Source: Glycomyces harbinensis (GTDB lineage Bacteria; Actinomycetota; Actinomycetes; Mycobacteriales; Micromonosporaceae). From it: a stretch of DNA of 64,000 nt. The DNA lies in the NCBI RefSeq assembly GCF_900101745.1, contig NZ_FNAD01000015.1, positions 95,942-159,941 on the forward strand, in the 5' to 3' direction. This document shows positions 15,611-24,879 of this stretch, piece after piece. The number at the start of each line of letters is the position of its first letter. Position 1 is the first letter of the stretch. The notes beneath the pieces were generated by a model, which was not told the DNA's origin, made no database searches, and saw nothing but the letters and a program-made list of their open reading frames with translations. A program made the translations under genes and the position numbers.

Positions 15611-17422
15611 TCAGTCCTCGGACCGCGGCTTCACCGCGCGCGGCTCGGTCGCCGGGTGCGTGCCGCTCAGGTGGCGCGCCGAGTTCACCAGGCCCACATG
15701 GCTGTAGGCCTGCGGCGTGTTGCCGAGGTGCCGTCCGGTCGCCGGGTCGTACTCCTCGCTGAGGAGCCCGAGGTCGTTGCGGGTCTTGAGGAGCCGTTCG
15801 AACAGGTCCCGGGCCTCGGTCTCGCGGCCGATCCCGTGGAGGGCGTCCACGAGCCAGAACGTGCAGGCCAGGAACGTGCCCTCCTTGCCGGGCAGGCCGT
15901 CCACGCCGCTGTCGGCCTCGGGGTCGTAGCGCAGCACGTACCCGTCGCGGGTCAGTTCGCGCTGCACCGCCTCGACGGTGCCGACCACGCGCGGGTCCGA
16001 CCACGGCAGGAAGCCCACCAGCGGCAGGAGCAGCAGGGCCGCGTCCAGGCCCTCCGAGCCGTAGAACTGGGTGAAGGTCCCGCGGGTCTTGTCGAAGCCC
16101 TTCTCGCACACGTCGTCGCGGATGCGGTCGCGCAGGTCCCGCCACTGGTCCACCGGCCCGTCGAGGCCGAAGCGCTCGACGGCCCGGACGGCGCGGTCGA
16201 ACGCGGCCCAGGCCATGACCTTGGAGTGCACGAAGTGCCGCTGCTCGCCGCGGACCTCCCACAGGCTGTCGTCGGGGCGCTCCCAGTTGCGGGCGACGAA
16301 GTCCAGCAGGCCCCGCTGGAGCTCCCACGCGTCCTCGTCGGCCCTGCCGTCGGCCTCGCGCGCGAGGTGCAGCGCGTCGAGGGTCTCGCCCCAGACGTCG
16401 AGCTGGAACTGGCCGGTCGCGGCGTTCCCGATGCGCACCGGCGTCGAGCCCTCGTAGCCGGGGAGCCAGTCGAGGACGTTCTCGGGCAGCCAGTGCTGGC
16501 CGTCGACGCCGTACATGATCTGGAGGTCGCCCGGGTCGCCGGCGGCGGCGCGCAGCAGCCAGTGCCGCCAGGCCCGCGCCTCGTCGATGAAGCCGGTGCC
16601 GAGCATCGCCTGGAGCACGAACGAGGCGTCGCGGAGCCAGCAGAACCGGTAGTCCCAGTTGCGGACGCCGCCGAGCTCTTCGGGCAGGGACGTGGTCGCG
16701 GCCGCGAGGATGCCGCCGGTCGGCGCGTACGTCAGGGCCTTGAGGGTGATGACGGAGCGGCGCACGGCCTCGCTCCATTCGCCCTCGTAGCGCAGGCCGC
16801 CGATCCAGTCGGTCCAGAACGCCTCGGTGTCGTCGAGCGCCTCGCTGGCGTCGATCAGGGCCGGGCGGTCGTGGTGGGACGGCTGGTGGGTGAGCACGAA
16901 CGCGACGCGTTCGCCTGCGGCGACGGTGAACTCGGCGCGCGCCGTGGCGTCCTCGACCTCGAGTGCGACGTCGGCCTCCAGCCAGGCCGCGTCGGGTCCG
17001 GCGATCGCGGAGAGGTGCCGGTCGTGGCAGCGGACCCACGGCGAGACGTTGCCGTAGCCGAACCGCAGGCGCATCTCGGTGCGCATGGCGACGCTGCCGC
17101 CGAGCCCTTCGACGACGCGCACGACGTCGGCGGCCTCGCCGCGCGGCGGCATAGCGTCGGTGACGCGGACGGCGCCTTCGGGCGTGTCCCATTCGGTTTC
17201 GAGGATGAGGGTGTCGCCGCGGTAGCGGCGGCGGGTGCACCGGCCGCCGGAGGCGGGCCCGAGGCGCCAGCTGCCGTGCCCGTCGTCGCCCAGCAGGGCG
17301 GCGAAGCAGGCCGGAGAGTCGAAGCGGGGCAGGCACAGCCAGTCGATGGAGCCGTCCGTGCCGACCAGCGCGGCGGTGTGCAGGTCGCCGATCATGCCGT
17401 AATCCTCGATGCGCAGGGCCAC
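15611..17422 (-). CDS. Glycoside hydrolase family 15 (glucoamylase/trehalase-like)
   Basis: A GTG start at 17422 (after AAGGGG) gives 603 aa beginning with the typical LRIEDYGMIGDLHTAALVGTDGSIDWLCLPRFDS of cytosolic GH15 enzymes; upstream in-frame ATGs are possible but the extension is not family-like. The (alpha/alpha)6-barrel part holds GGVRNWDYRFCWLRDAS and the C-terminal GNTPQAYSHVGLVNSA. No signal peptide is present, so it acts inside the cell on alpha-glucans, oligosaccharides or trehalose. It faces the SRPBCC gene divergently. Confidence 0.9.
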   Translation of the reverse strand: MALRIEDYGMIGDLHTAALVGTDGSIDWLCLPRFDSPACFAALLGDDGHGSWRLGPASGGRCTRRRYRGDTLILETEWDTPEGAVRVTDAMPPRGEAADVVRVVEGLGGSVAMRTEMRLRFGYGNVSPWVRCHDRHLSAIAGPDAAWLEADVALEVEDATARAEFTVAAGERVAFVLTHQPSHHDRPALIDASEALDDTEAFWTDWIGGLRYEGEWSEAVRRSVITLKALTYAPTGGILAAATTSLPEELGGVRNWDYRFCWLRDASFVLQAMLGTGFIDEARAWRHWLLRAAAGDPGDLQIMYGVDGQHWLPENVLDWLPGYEGSTPVRIGNAATGQFQLDVWGETLDALHLAREADGRADEDAWELQRGLLDFVARNWERPDDSLWEVRGEQRHFVHSKVMAWAAFDRAVRAVERFGLDGPVDQWRDLRDRIRDDVCEKGFDKTRGTFTQFYGSEGLDAALLLLPLVGFLPWSDPRVVGTVEAVQRELTRDGYVLRYDPEADSGVDGLPGKEGTFLACTFWLVDALHGIGRETEARDLFERLLKTRNDLGLLSEEYDPATGRHLGNTPQAYSHVGLVNSARHLSGTHPATEPRAVKPRSED

Positions 17423-17638
17423 AGCCGCGCCCCCCTTCTTCGGCCCGCGGCGGTTCCGCGGGCTGCCGAGTCGTTCGTGCGCTTGGCGTACTGGCGCCAT
17501 TGTCGCACCTGATCGGGCCTCGCCGCGGTCTTCGGCGGTCTCGATGGACGGGTGACCCGGACTCGTCGAGGTGTCGTTCCCGATCGAGCGGGTAGCCGAG
17601 GGGGGACAGACGATCAACGAGAGAAGGAGTTGAGTGCC

Positions 17639-18106
17639 TTGGGCACCATCACCGAATCAGTCGACGTCCAGGTTCCCGTCTCCACGGCGTACAACCAGTG
17701 GACGCAGTTCGAGACGTTCCCCTCGTTCATGGAGGGGGTCGAGGCCGTCACGCAGGTCGACGACACGCACATGCACTGGGTGACGAACATCGGCGGGGTC
17801 AGGCGCGAGTTCGACGCCTCGATCACCGAGCAGCACCCCGACGAGCGGGTGGCGTGGAAGTCCCTCAACGGGCCCACGCACGCCGGTGTGATCACCTTCC
17901 ACCGGCTCGGCGACGAGGACACCCGGGTGACCGCTCAGATGGAGCTGGACCCGGACGGTTTCGCCGAGCAGGCCGCCGACAGGCTCGGGGTCCTCGACCG
18001 CCGGGTCAAGGGCGACATGAAGCGCTTCAAGGACTTCATCGAACGCCACGGCTACGAGACCGGCGGCTGGCGCGGCGACGTGCCGCCGCCGAGTCAGCTG
18101 GTCTAG
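17639..18106 (+). CDS. SRPBCC (START-like) cyclase/dehydrase-family protein
   Basis: TTG at 17639 is preferred: GAAGGAG lies 8-9 nt upstream and the product begins GTITESVDVQVPVSTAYNQWTQFETFP, the normal N-terminus of this family; TTG 17630 sits on top of the binding site. 155 aa. The fold makes a hydrophobic ligand pocket (YNQWTQFE, WKSLNGPTHAGVITFHRL). In actinomycetes these occur as stress-associated or polyketide-tailoring-like proteins; the ligand is unknown here. Followed by a convergent terminator. Confidence 0.82.
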   Translation: MGTITESVDVQVPVSTAYNQWTQFETFPSFMEGVEAVTQVDDTHMHWVTNIGGVRREFDASITEQHPDERVAWKSLNGPTHAGVITFHRLGDEDTRVTAQMELDPDGFAEQAADRLGVLDRRVKGDMKRFKDFIERHGYETGGWRGDVPPPSQLV

Positions 18107-18111
18107 GGGAT

Positions 18112-18137
18112 CGGCCCGACCCGCAGGGGTCGGGCCG
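18112..18137. terminator. Bidirectional hairpin between SRPBCC and sigma-factor genes
   Basis: CGGCCCGACCC and GGGTCGGGCCG form an 11-bp stem with a 4-nt loop; TCTCATT follows on the plus strand. It lies between the converging stop codons. Confidence 0.8.
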
Positions 18138-18139
18138 TC

Positions 18140-19360
18140 TCATTGCCCGAGGGCTTCGGCCCTGCGCGACAGGTACCGCTGCTCGGGCCTGCTCGTCGTC
18201 AGCCGCGATGCCTCCATATAGGACTTTCTCGCCGCGTCGCGGTCGCCCGCCTGCTCCTGCAGGTGGGCCCTGACGGCGTGCAGGCGGTGGTTCCCGGCGA
18301 GCCCGGGGTCCCGCAGCAGGGGGTCCAGGAGGCGCAGGGCCTCGTGCGGGCCTTCGGTCATCGCGACCGCGACGGCCCGGTTCATGGTCACCACCGGGCC
18401 CGGGGCGATCCGCTCCAGCATCAGGTAGAGCTCGGCGATCTGCGGCCAGTCGGTGTCGCCGTAGGCGGCCGCCTCGTCGTGCACCGCGGCGATCGCGGCC
18501 TGGAGCTGGAAGGACTCGACGGGTCCGGTCGGCAGCGCCCGCTCCAGCAGGGCGACGCCTTCGGCGATCATCGGACCGTTCCAGCGGGTGCGGTCCTGGT
18601 CGGCGAGGGGCACCAGTTCGCCCCGGGCGTCGACGCGGGCGGGCGCGCGGGCCTCGGTGAGCAGCATCAGCGCCAGCAGTCCGGTCGTCTCGGTGTCGCT
18701 GGGCAGGCGCCCGTGGAGTTCGCGCGTCAGCCGGACGGCCTCGCGGGTGAGCGAGACGTCGACCAGATCCGTTCCGCCGCTTCGGGTGTAGCCCTCGTTG
18801 AAGATCAGGTACAGCACCTGGCGCACGGAGCGGACGCGTTCGGGCAGGTCGCGCGCGCCCACGTCCCGCAGGCGCGCACCGGAACGCGCCAGCGTGGCCT
18901 TCGCCCGGCTGATGCGCTGGGCCATCGTCGCGACCGGCACCAGGAACGCGGCGGCGATCTGCTCGGTCGTCAGGCCGCCGACCGCCCGCAGCGTCAGCGC
19001 GACCTGCGAGCCCTCCGACAGCGCCGGGTGGCAGCAGAGCAGGAGCACGTGCAGCGAGTCGTCGTGGTCGACGGGGTGGTCGATCGGGGCGGCGGCCCGG
19101 TCCCCGGCTTCGGCGGCCTCGCGGGCGGTCCGGGCCCGCTCGCCGCGCCAGTTGTCGATGAGCCGGTTCGACGCGGCGCGGATCAGCCAGGCGCGCGGGT
19201 TCGCCGGGAGGCCGTCGCGCGGCCAGTGGACGGCCGCGGCGGTCACCGCCTCCTGGGCGGCGTCCTCGCAGGCGTCGAAGTCGCCGTAGCGGCGGACCAG
19301 CGCCCCGAGGACGTGCGCGGCCTCGCGCCGCCACACGCCCTCGAGGTCGCCGCCGCCCAC
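18140..19360 (-). CDS. ECF sigma factor with TPR-like C-terminal extension (ECF42 type)
   Basis: The GTG start at 19360 overlaps the stop codon of the upstream DGPF gene (TAGTG), which indicates coupling. In the 406-aa protein, sigma region 2 (RRYGDFDACEDAAQEAVTAA) and region 4 (GGLTTEQIAAAFLVPVATMAQRISRAK) occupy the first 180 residues; the rest is a long helical extension (DUF6596/TPR-like, with LYLIFNEGY). This layout plus the DGPF partner defines the ECF42 group. No anti-sigma gene is adjacent, as is usual for that group, where the extension is thought to control activity. Confidence 0.9.
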   Translation of the reverse strand: MGGGDLEGVWRREAAHVLGALVRRYGDFDACEDAAQEAVTAAAVHWPRDGLPANPRAWLIRAASNRLIDNWRGERARTAREAAEAGDRAAAPIDHPVDHDDSLHVLLLCCHPALSEGSQVALTLRAVGGLTTEQIAAAFLVPVATMAQRISRAKATLARSGARLRDVGARDLPERVRSVRQVLYLIFNEGYTRSGGTDLVDVSLTREAVRLTRELHGRLPSDTETTGLLALMLLTEARAPARVDARGELVPLADQDRTRWNGPMIAEGVALLERALPTGPVESFQLQAAIAAVHDEAAAYGDTDWPQIAELYLMLERIAPGPVVTMNRAVAVAMTEGPHEALRLLDPLLRDPGLAGNHRLHAVRAHLQEQAGDRDAARKSYMEASRLTTSRPEQRYLSRRAEALGQ

Positions 19361-19752
19361 TAGCCCTCCTCGCCGCCGGGCCACATCGCCGGCCGCAGCT
19401 CGATCGTCTCGCCCGGTCCGGAGAAGACCCGCGCGATCTCGCGGGCGCGCTCGGGCCCGGCGACGTCGATGAGGAAGAACCCGGCCAGGTGCTCCTTGAA
19501 CTCCGAGTACGGGCCGTCGGTCGCCAGCGGTTCGCCGTCCTTCCAGCGGTAGAGCGTGGAGGTGGTCGGGTCGGCCAGCGCCTCGCCGTGGACGAGTTCG
19601 CCGTTCTCGCTCAGCTCGGTGAGCAGCGCCTCGAACTCGCGGTTCAGCCGCTCGCGCTCGGCGGCCGGGAGGGCCTGGTTCTCGGGGATGAAGTCCCCGG
19701 TCGGGTGGCCCCACGGCTGCGGGTTGGAGTGGATGAGGATGACGTACTTCAT
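19360..19752 (-). CDS. YCII/DGPF-domain protein, partner of ECF sigma factor
   Basis: A 130-aa protein beginning MKYVILIHSNPQPW with a YCII-related ferredoxin-like fold and the motif DGPYSEFKEHLAGFFLIDV (DGPFxExKExLxGfyxi). A strong ribosome-binding site (AGGAG) precedes the ATG. DGPF proteins are found upstream of ECF42 sigma genes and may modulate their signal; no catalytic role is proven. Confidence 0.9.
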   Translation of the reverse strand: MKYVILIHSNPQPWGHPTGDFIPENQALPAAERERLNREFEALLTELSENGELVHGEALADPTTSTLYRWKDGEPLATDGPYSEFKEHLAGFFLIDVAGPERAREIARVFSGPGETIELRPAMWPGGEEG

Positions 19753-19846
19753 GTCGGTCTCCTGTGTTCTGCGCCGGCGTCTCCGGCGTTCGGATGGGAC
19801 GACGGAGCCGCCTCGCGGTTCTCGACATCCTCCCGCGAAGTTTTTT

Positions 19847-20524
19847 CTACGGAAGCTGGTCGCCGGGTTTGACCAGGCCGGCCTGGTAGGCGATCACCAC
19901 GAGTTGGGCCCGGTCGCGGGCGCCGAGCTTGGTCATCGCCCGGTTGACGTGGGTCTTCGCGGTCAGCGGCGAGAGGTAGAGCTTGGCGGCGATGTCGTCG
20001 TTCGACAATCCGTGCGCGGCGAGGGCGAGCACTTCGCGTTCGCGCTCGGTGAGGGCCTGGAGCGGTTCGGGGGTCGGCAGCGGGCCGGGTTCGGCCTGGG
20101 AGAGGAAGCGGGCGATCATGCCCCGGGTCGCGGCGGGCGACAAGAGCGCCTCGCCCGAGGCGACGACCTTGATGGCGCGCACGAGGTCGTCGGGTTCGAC
20201 GCCCTTGCCGAGGAAGCCGCTGGCGCCGGCCCTCAACGCGAGGACCACGTTGTCGTCGTTCTCGAAGGTGGTGAGCACCAGGATGCGCACCCCGGCGAGG
20301 TCCTCGTCAGCGGCGATCCGCTTGGTGGCCTCGATGCCGTCGACCTCGGGCATGCGGATGTCCATCAGCACGACGTCGGCGCGTTCGGAGCGGGCGAGCG
20401 CGACCGCCTCGCGGCCGTTGACGGCCTCGCCGACGATCAAGAGGTCGGGGTCGGAGCCGATGATCAGCGAGAATCCGGCGCGGATGAGCGCCTGGTCGTC
20501 GGCGAGCAGGACGCGAATGGTCAC
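19847..20524 (-). CDS. NarL/FixJ-family response regulator
   Basis: A GTG start at 20524 gives 225 aa. Receiver domain with D9/D10 acidic pocket, phospho-acceptor D55 (VVLMDIRMPE) and Lys in the switch region (LGKG); C-terminal LuxR HTH (LTEREREVLALAAHGLSNDDIAAKLYLSPLTAKTHVNRAMTKL, about 158-205). It overlaps the kinase gene in a GTGA, so the two form one operon. Probable target: the ABC transporter genes divergent from the kinase. Confidence 0.92.
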   Translation of the reverse strand: MTIRVLLADDQALIRAGFSLIIGSDPDLLIVGEAVNGREAVALARSERADVVLMDIRMPEVDGIEATKRIAADEDLAGVRILVLTTFENDDNVVLALRAGASGFLGKGVEPDDLVRAIKVVASGEALLSPAATRGMIARFLSQAEPGPLPTPEPLQALTEREREVLALAAHGLSNDDIAAKLYLSPLTAKTHVNRAMTKLGARDRAQLVVIAYQAGLVKPGDQLP

Positions 20525-21699
20525 GGGGTCTCCTCCATGGTGGCCGGCAGCGCCGCGTGCACGGCGAACCTGCCGTCGGGTTCGACGCCCGCGGTGACGG
20601 TGCCTCCGGCCGCGGCGGCGCGCTCCCGCATGCCTACCAGGCCGTAGCCGGTGCCCCTGCCCGGGGCGGCGACGGCGTTGCGCACGTCGATGCGGACGGC
20701 GCCGGTGTCGTAGGCGACCGTGAGCTGGGCTTTCCCGGTGCCGTGCTTGTGGGCGTTGGTGAGCGACTCCTGGATGATGCGGTACGCGGCGAGGTCGACC
20801 ACCGCGGGCAGGTCGCGGGCGTCGCCCTCCTGCCGGTGCTCGACCTGGAGTCCGGCGGCGGCGAAGGTGTCGAGGAGTTCGGCGAGCTTGGCGAGGCCGC
20901 GGGTCGGCTCGGTCGAGGGGCCGAGTTCGTCGGGGCCGCGCAGGACCCCGACGACGGCGCCCATCTCCTTGAGCACGGTGTCGGCGGCGCGGCGGATGTG
21001 GGCGAGCGCGGGTTCGACGGCCTCGGGCTTGGTCTTGAGGACGTGCGCGGCGGCGCCGGCCTGCACGTTGATGACCGCGATGTGGTGGGCGACGACGTCG
21101 TGCAGTTCGCGGGCAATGCGCAGCCGCTCCTCGGCGACCTGGCGGCGGGCCTCCTCCTCGCGGGTCTCCTCCGCGTGGCGGGCGCGGTCCTCGACCTCGG
21201 AGATGTAGGCGCGGCGGCTGCGGGTGGCGTCGGCGACCGCCACGAAGGCGGTCGACCAGGCGGCGGCGCCGAGGTTGGACGGGGCGGCCCAGCCGCCGGC
21301 GGTGAGCAGGCCGGTCGCGACGTACACGGCCGCGATGCAGCCGCCGGCCACGAGCCACGCGCGGCGCCGGTTGGTGCGCCGCGCGAACGTGTAGGCCACC
21401 GCCATCCAGGCGATGATGAGGAGCGGGTGGCGGTCCCCGGTGGCGGCGATGATGCCGATCGAGACCGCGGTGGCGAGGAGGAGGAGCCGTTCGGGCGAGC
21501 GCCTGCGGAACGCGATGACGAACCAGGCGGTGGCGCCCGCGAGGACGTGCGACGCGGTCGAGTCGGCGACGGGGACCGGCGGTCCGTGCCGGCCGTTGAA
21601 GTAGGCGAGGAAGAACAGCCCGACGAACGCGGTCGCGAAGACCGCGTCGACGATCGTCGGGTGCGATCGCACCCATCCGCGGACGGTCCCCAAAGCCAT
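20521..21699 (-). CDS. DesK/NarX-like membrane histidine kinase
   Basis: A 392-aa protein with about five to six hydrophobic segments in the first 160 residues and no extracytoplasmic domain. The HisKA_3 motif has H200 (ARELHDVVAHHIAVINVQAG). The HATPase_c domain has NAHKHG and GTGYGLVGMRERA. Intramembrane-sensing kinases of this type often respond to membrane stress or cell-wall antibiotics. Encoded with its response regulator and divergent from a DrrAB-like pump, matching antibiotic-sensing modules of actinomycetes. Confidence 0.92.
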   Translation of the reverse strand: MALGTVRGWVRSHPTIVDAVFATAFVGLFFLAYFNGRHGPPVPVADSTASHVLAGATAWFVIAFRRRSPERLLLLATAVSIGIIAATGDRHPLLIIAWMAVAYTFARRTNRRRAWLVAGGCIAAVYVATGLLTAGGWAAPSNLGAAAWSTAFVAVADATRSRRAYISEVEDRARHAEETREEEARRQVAEERLRIARELHDVVAHHIAVINVQAGAAAHVLKTKPEAVEPALAHIRRAADTVLKEMGAVVGVLRGPDELGPSTEPTRGLAKLAELLDTFAAAGLQVEHRQEGDARDLPAVVDLAAYRIIQESLTNAHKHGTGKAQLTVAYDTGAVRIDVRNAVAAPGRGTGYGLVGMRERAAAAGGTVTAGVEPDGRFAVHAALPATMEETP

Positions 21700-21744
21700 G
21701 CGAACGATCGTACGCGCGAACGGGTTCCCAGGTCATCGTCTATG

Positions 21745-21775
21745 CGCGGTACTGGGGGACCGACGGTGTACCGCG
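21745..21775. promoter_or_regulatory. Inverted repeat in kinase/ABC divergent region
   Basis: CGCGGTAC (21745-21752) and GTACCGCG (21768-21775) form an 8-bp dyad with a 15-bp spacer in the 145-bp region between the divergent kinase and ATPase genes. It is a candidate binding site for the response regulator. Confidence 0.45.
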
Positions 21776-21844
21776 GATGCGGTAGACGCGCGGCCCGCGA
21801 TCGGACGACGACGACGACGGGTCGCGGTCGCGAGGATTGACCGC

Positions 21845-22765
21845 ATGATCGAAGTACACGAACTCACCAAGCGCTACGGCGACAAGACCGCCGTCGACGG
21901 GCTCACGTTCACCGTGAAGCCGGGCGTCGTGACCGGGTTCCTCGGCCCGAACGGCTCCGGGAAGTCCACGACCATGCGGATGCTCCTGGGCCTGGACGCG
22001 CCGACCTCCGGCACGGCGACCGTGAACGGCCGCCCGTACGCCGAGCACCCCGACCCGATGTTCCAGGCCGGCGCCCTGCTCGACGCGAAGGCCGTCCACA
22101 CCGGACGGACCGCCTACCACCACCTGCTGGCCCTGGCCGCGACCACGGGCGTGCCGAAGTCGCGCGTCGGCGAGGTCATCGACCTCGTCGGCCTGCACGA
22201 GGTGGCCCGCAAGCGGGTCGGCGGCTTCTCCCTCGGCATGGGCCAGCGGCTCGGCATCGCCTCGGCGCTGCTGGCCGACCCCGAGGTGGTCGTCCTGGAC
22301 GAGCCCACCAACGGACTCGACCCCGAAGGCGTGCTGTGGATCCGCAACCTCATGCGGGACCTGGCGTCCCGCGGCCGGACCGTGTTCGTCTCCTCGCACC
22401 TGATGAGCGAGATGGCGCTGACCGCCGAGCACCTGATCGTGATCGGCAAGGGCCGCTTGATCGCCGACGTCTCGGTGAGCGGGTTCATCGAGAGCGCCTC
22501 GAACGAGTCCATCCGGGTGCGCTCGCCGCACGCCAACGAGCTGCACGACCTCGTCGCCGGGCCCGGGACGACCGTGCTCAGCGTCGACCGGGGCCTGTTC
22601 GAGGTCACGGGCCTGTCCGCCGAGGAGATCGGCGACCGGGCCGCGGCCGCCGGCATCGCGCTGCACGAACTCACCGTCATCCGTCCGTCCCTTGAGGAGG
22701 CCTTCATGGAGCTCACCAGGGACGCCGTCGAATACCAGTCCGCCACGATCGGAGAAGCCCGATGA
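21845..22765 (+). CDS. ABC transporter ATPase, DrrA/BcrA type (second copy)
   Basis: The ATG at 21845 yields 306 aa: Walker A GPNGSGKST, signature region FSLGMGQRLG, Walker B VVVLDEPTNGLDP, H-loop SSHLM, then the long C-terminal extension of drug-export ATPases. Strongly similar along its length to the ATPase at 7702. It overlaps the permease gene by ATGA. Its divergence from a histidine-kinase operon suggests induction by an antimicrobial signal. Confidence 0.9.
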   Translation: MIEVHELTKRYGDKTAVDGLTFTVKPGVVTGFLGPNGSGKSTTMRMLLGLDAPTSGTATVNGRPYAEHPDPMFQAGALLDAKAVHTGRTAYHHLLALAATTGVPKSRVGEVIDLVGLHEVARKRVGGFSLGMGQRLGIASALLADPEVVVLDEPTNGLDPEGVLWIRNLMRDLASRGRTVFVSSHLMSEMALTAEHLIVIGKGRLIADVSVSGFIESASNESIRVRSPHANELHDLVAGPGTTVLSVDRGLFEVTGLSAEEIGDRAAAAGIALHELTVIRPSLEEAFMELTRDAVEYQSATIGEAR

Positions 22766-23559
22766 CCGCCGCCGCCCTCTCACTCCCCCGCAAGCGGGTC
22801 AGCCTGCCGCGGGTCGTCAAGAGCGAATGGATCAAGTTCTGGACCGTCCGCTCGACCGTCATCACCCTGGGCGTCGCCGTGCTGCTGCTCGTCGGCTTCG
22901 GGCTGCTCGCCTCGTCGCTGTACGGCACGCCCTCCCAGGGCGGCCCTCCCGGCAATGAGCCGACCGATCCGGTGGGCGCCAGCCTGACCGGGACGAACTT
23001 CGCGCAGCTGGCGTTCGGCACGCTCGGCGTGCTGCTCATGGCCGGCGAGTACAGCACCGGGATGATCCGGTCCTCGATGACGGCCGTCCCGAAGCGCCTT
23101 CCCGTGCTGTGGGCCAAGGTCGCCGTGTTCACCACCGTGGTCTTCGCGGTCGCGCTGGCCGCCTCGGCCGCCGCGTTCACGTTCGGCCAGATGCTCATCG
23201 AGGACGGCGCGTCCTGGTCCGACCCCGGCGCGGCCCGCGCGGTGATCGGCACCGCGGTCGTCATGGCCGGCGTCGGCCTGCTCGGCATGGGGCTCGGTGC
23301 GCTCATGCGCTCCACGCCCGGCGCGATCACCACCCTGTTCGGCGTCATGTTCCTGCTCGCCATGGTCGCCGCGCTGCTCATCCCCGACAGCTGGGGCGAC
23401 GTCGTGCAGTACCTGCCCTCCAACGCGGCCGACGCGTTCACGGCCGTGGAGCAGGGCGAGGGGATGCTCTCGCCGGGGGCCGGACTGGCGGTCTTCACCG
23501 GTTACATCGTCGCCGTCCTCGGCGCCGCCGCCTGGCGCGTCAAGCGCTCCGACGTGTGA
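22762..23559 (+). CDS. ABC-2 type permease (partner of 21845 ATPase)
   Basis: A 265-aa membrane protein with a cytoplasmic N-terminus (RVVKSEWIKFWTVRST, the typical coupling segment), six membrane helices, and GEYSTGMIRSSMTAVPKR after helix 2. Overlaps the ATPase by ATGA. A perfect hairpin terminator follows, closing this two-gene operon. Confidence 0.9.
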   Translation: MTAAALSLPRKRVSLPRVVKSEWIKFWTVRSTVITLGVAVLLLVGFGLLASSLYGTPSQGGPPGNEPTDPVGASLTGTNFAQLAFGTLGVLLMAGEYSTGMIRSSMTAVPKRLPVLWAKVAVFTTVVFAVALAASAAAFTFGQMLIEDGASWSDPGAARAVIGTAVVMAGVGLLGMGLGALMRSTPGAITTLFGVMFLLAMVAALLIPDSWGDVVQYLPSNAADAFTAVEQGEGMLSPGAGLAVFTGYIVAVLGAAAWRVKRSDV

Positions 23560-23576
23560 CCCGCGGAAGACGCGAG

Positions 23577-23600
23577 GGCCCGGACCGATCGGTCCGGGCC
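23577..23600. terminator. Hairpin terminator after the ABC pair
   Basis: GGCCCGGACC and GGTCCGGGCC make a perfect 10-bp stem around GATC; TTCG follows. It separates the transporter operon from the WXG-type gene. Confidence 0.8.
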
Positions 23601-23658
23601 TTCGCCGCACCGCAGTATGCTGCGTCCAGGCGTACGACACCTTTCGAAAGCGGGAATC

Positions 23659-24879
23659 ATGGGTGACATTCCAGTAGTCAGCACGGGTTCGAGTCTGGCC
23701 CAGAACATCTGGGGCACGATCGCCGGCGACGACCGGATCTCCTCGGCCTCCGCCATCCCCGGCGAGATCATGGGCCTGGGGATGGAGGTCCTGGGCGCGA
23801 TGAAGGACCCGGTCTACGCGCTGGCGTCGGCCGGACTGAGCATCGTGCTGGAACTGGTGGACCCCTTCAACGAGGCGATCGAGTACGTCTCCGGCTCCCC
23901 CGGCGACATGGAGCGCGTCGAGAAGGCCTGGGGTGAGGTCTCCGGCTCGCTCCAGTCCCTGTCCTCGGACACGGGCTCCGCGGTCGGCGCGAACCTCAAG
24001 TCCTGGCAGGGGCAGGACGCCGACGCCGCGGCCGGGCAGCTCGAAGCGCTCGCCGCGGCCATCGCCGCGGCGGCCAACGAGGCGTCGAACGTGCAGCAGA
24101 TCGTCAGCTGGTGCCGGATGCTCGCCGAGGCGATCAAGGCGCTCATCGAGTCGATCCTCGCCGAACTCGTCTCTTGGCTCATCACCCGCGGCCTGGTGGC
24201 CCTCGCGACCGGCCCCTGGTCGTTCGGCGCCAGCATCGCCACGTTCATCCTCGGCGCGTTCTACAAGGCGACCTCGATGTTCCTGCGGGTCATGAACAAG
24301 ATCAAGACCACCACGGGCATCTTCGGCAAGATCCTCCGCGTGCTGGTCGACCAGGGCCTCAACCGCAAGGGCGCGTTCCACGTGACCCCGGGCCAGATCT
24401 TCGGCCTGCGCGACGGCATGAGCTACGCGCTGTGGAAGGGCGTCCTCGTCAAGGCGGCCGTCGGCGCCGGAGGAAGCCTGGCGGGCAACGCGACGCAGGC
24501 GGCGACCGACCAGTTCAACTCGATGACCGCCGGACCCGCCTCCGGCGGCGGGGGCGCGGGCGGCGCGATCAACGTCGACCTCGACGAGCTGTCCGGGCTC
24601 CAGTCGGCGCTCCAGGGCCTCGCGGGCCAGGCCGGCCCGATCCGGTCGCAGGCCTCGGAGACGATGGCCGAGGAGATGTCCTGGGGCATTCCGGGCTGGG
24701 TGGGCCTCGAAGGCCACTACACCTCCACGGCCGAGGGCCTCGACGAGGCGATCGGCGAGATCGTGTCGGCGTTCGAGGGCCAGGCGATGGTCATCGGCGA
24801 GTGCCGCGACGACCACGCCGCGGCCGACCAGGAGGCGGCCGACGCGCTCAACAAGCTCCTCAGCGAGTTCAGCTCCTGA
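23659..24879 (+). CDS. Large WXG100-superfamily protein with central hydrophobic region
   Basis: The ATG at 23659 (after GAAAGCGGGAATC) gives 406 aa. An ESX/WXG100-like helical hairpin lies around residues 85-150 (LKSWQGQDADAAAGQLEALAAAI). Two to three hydrophobic stretches follow (about 155-215). A Gly-rich linker (SGGGGAGG) leads to a second helical module (about 310-406; SWGIPGWVGLEGHYTS) that resembles another WXG-type unit. No signal peptide; type VII secretion targets look like this, although no ESX ATPase is in the window. The stop codon overlaps the start of the next gene (TGATG-like ATGA), pointing to a paired function. Confidence 0.75.
   Translation: MGDIPVVSTGSSLAQNIWGTIAGDDRISSASAIPGEIMGLGMEVLGAMKDPVYALASAGLSIVLELVDPFNEAIEYVSGSPGDMERVEKAWGEVSGSLQSLSSDTGSAVGANLKSWQGQDADAAAGQLEALAAAIAAAANEASNVQQIVSWCRMLAEAIKALIESILAELVSWLITRGLVALATGPWSFGASIATFILGAFYKATSMFLRVMNKIKTTTGIFGKILRVLVDQGLNRKGAFHVTPGQIFGLRDGMSYALWKGVLVKAAVGAGGSLAGNATQAATDQFNSMTAGPASGGGGAGGAINVDLDELSGLQSALQGLAGQAGPIRSQASETMAEEMSWGIPGWVGLEGHYTSTAEGLDEAIGEIVSAFEGQAMVIGECRDDHAAADQEAADALNKLLSEFSS

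Noticed and set aside
14171..17512. 1113-codon plus-strand frame
   Set aside because: Overlaps the MFS gene out of frame and the GH15 gene antisense, and crosses the hairpin at 15577; a shadow frame.
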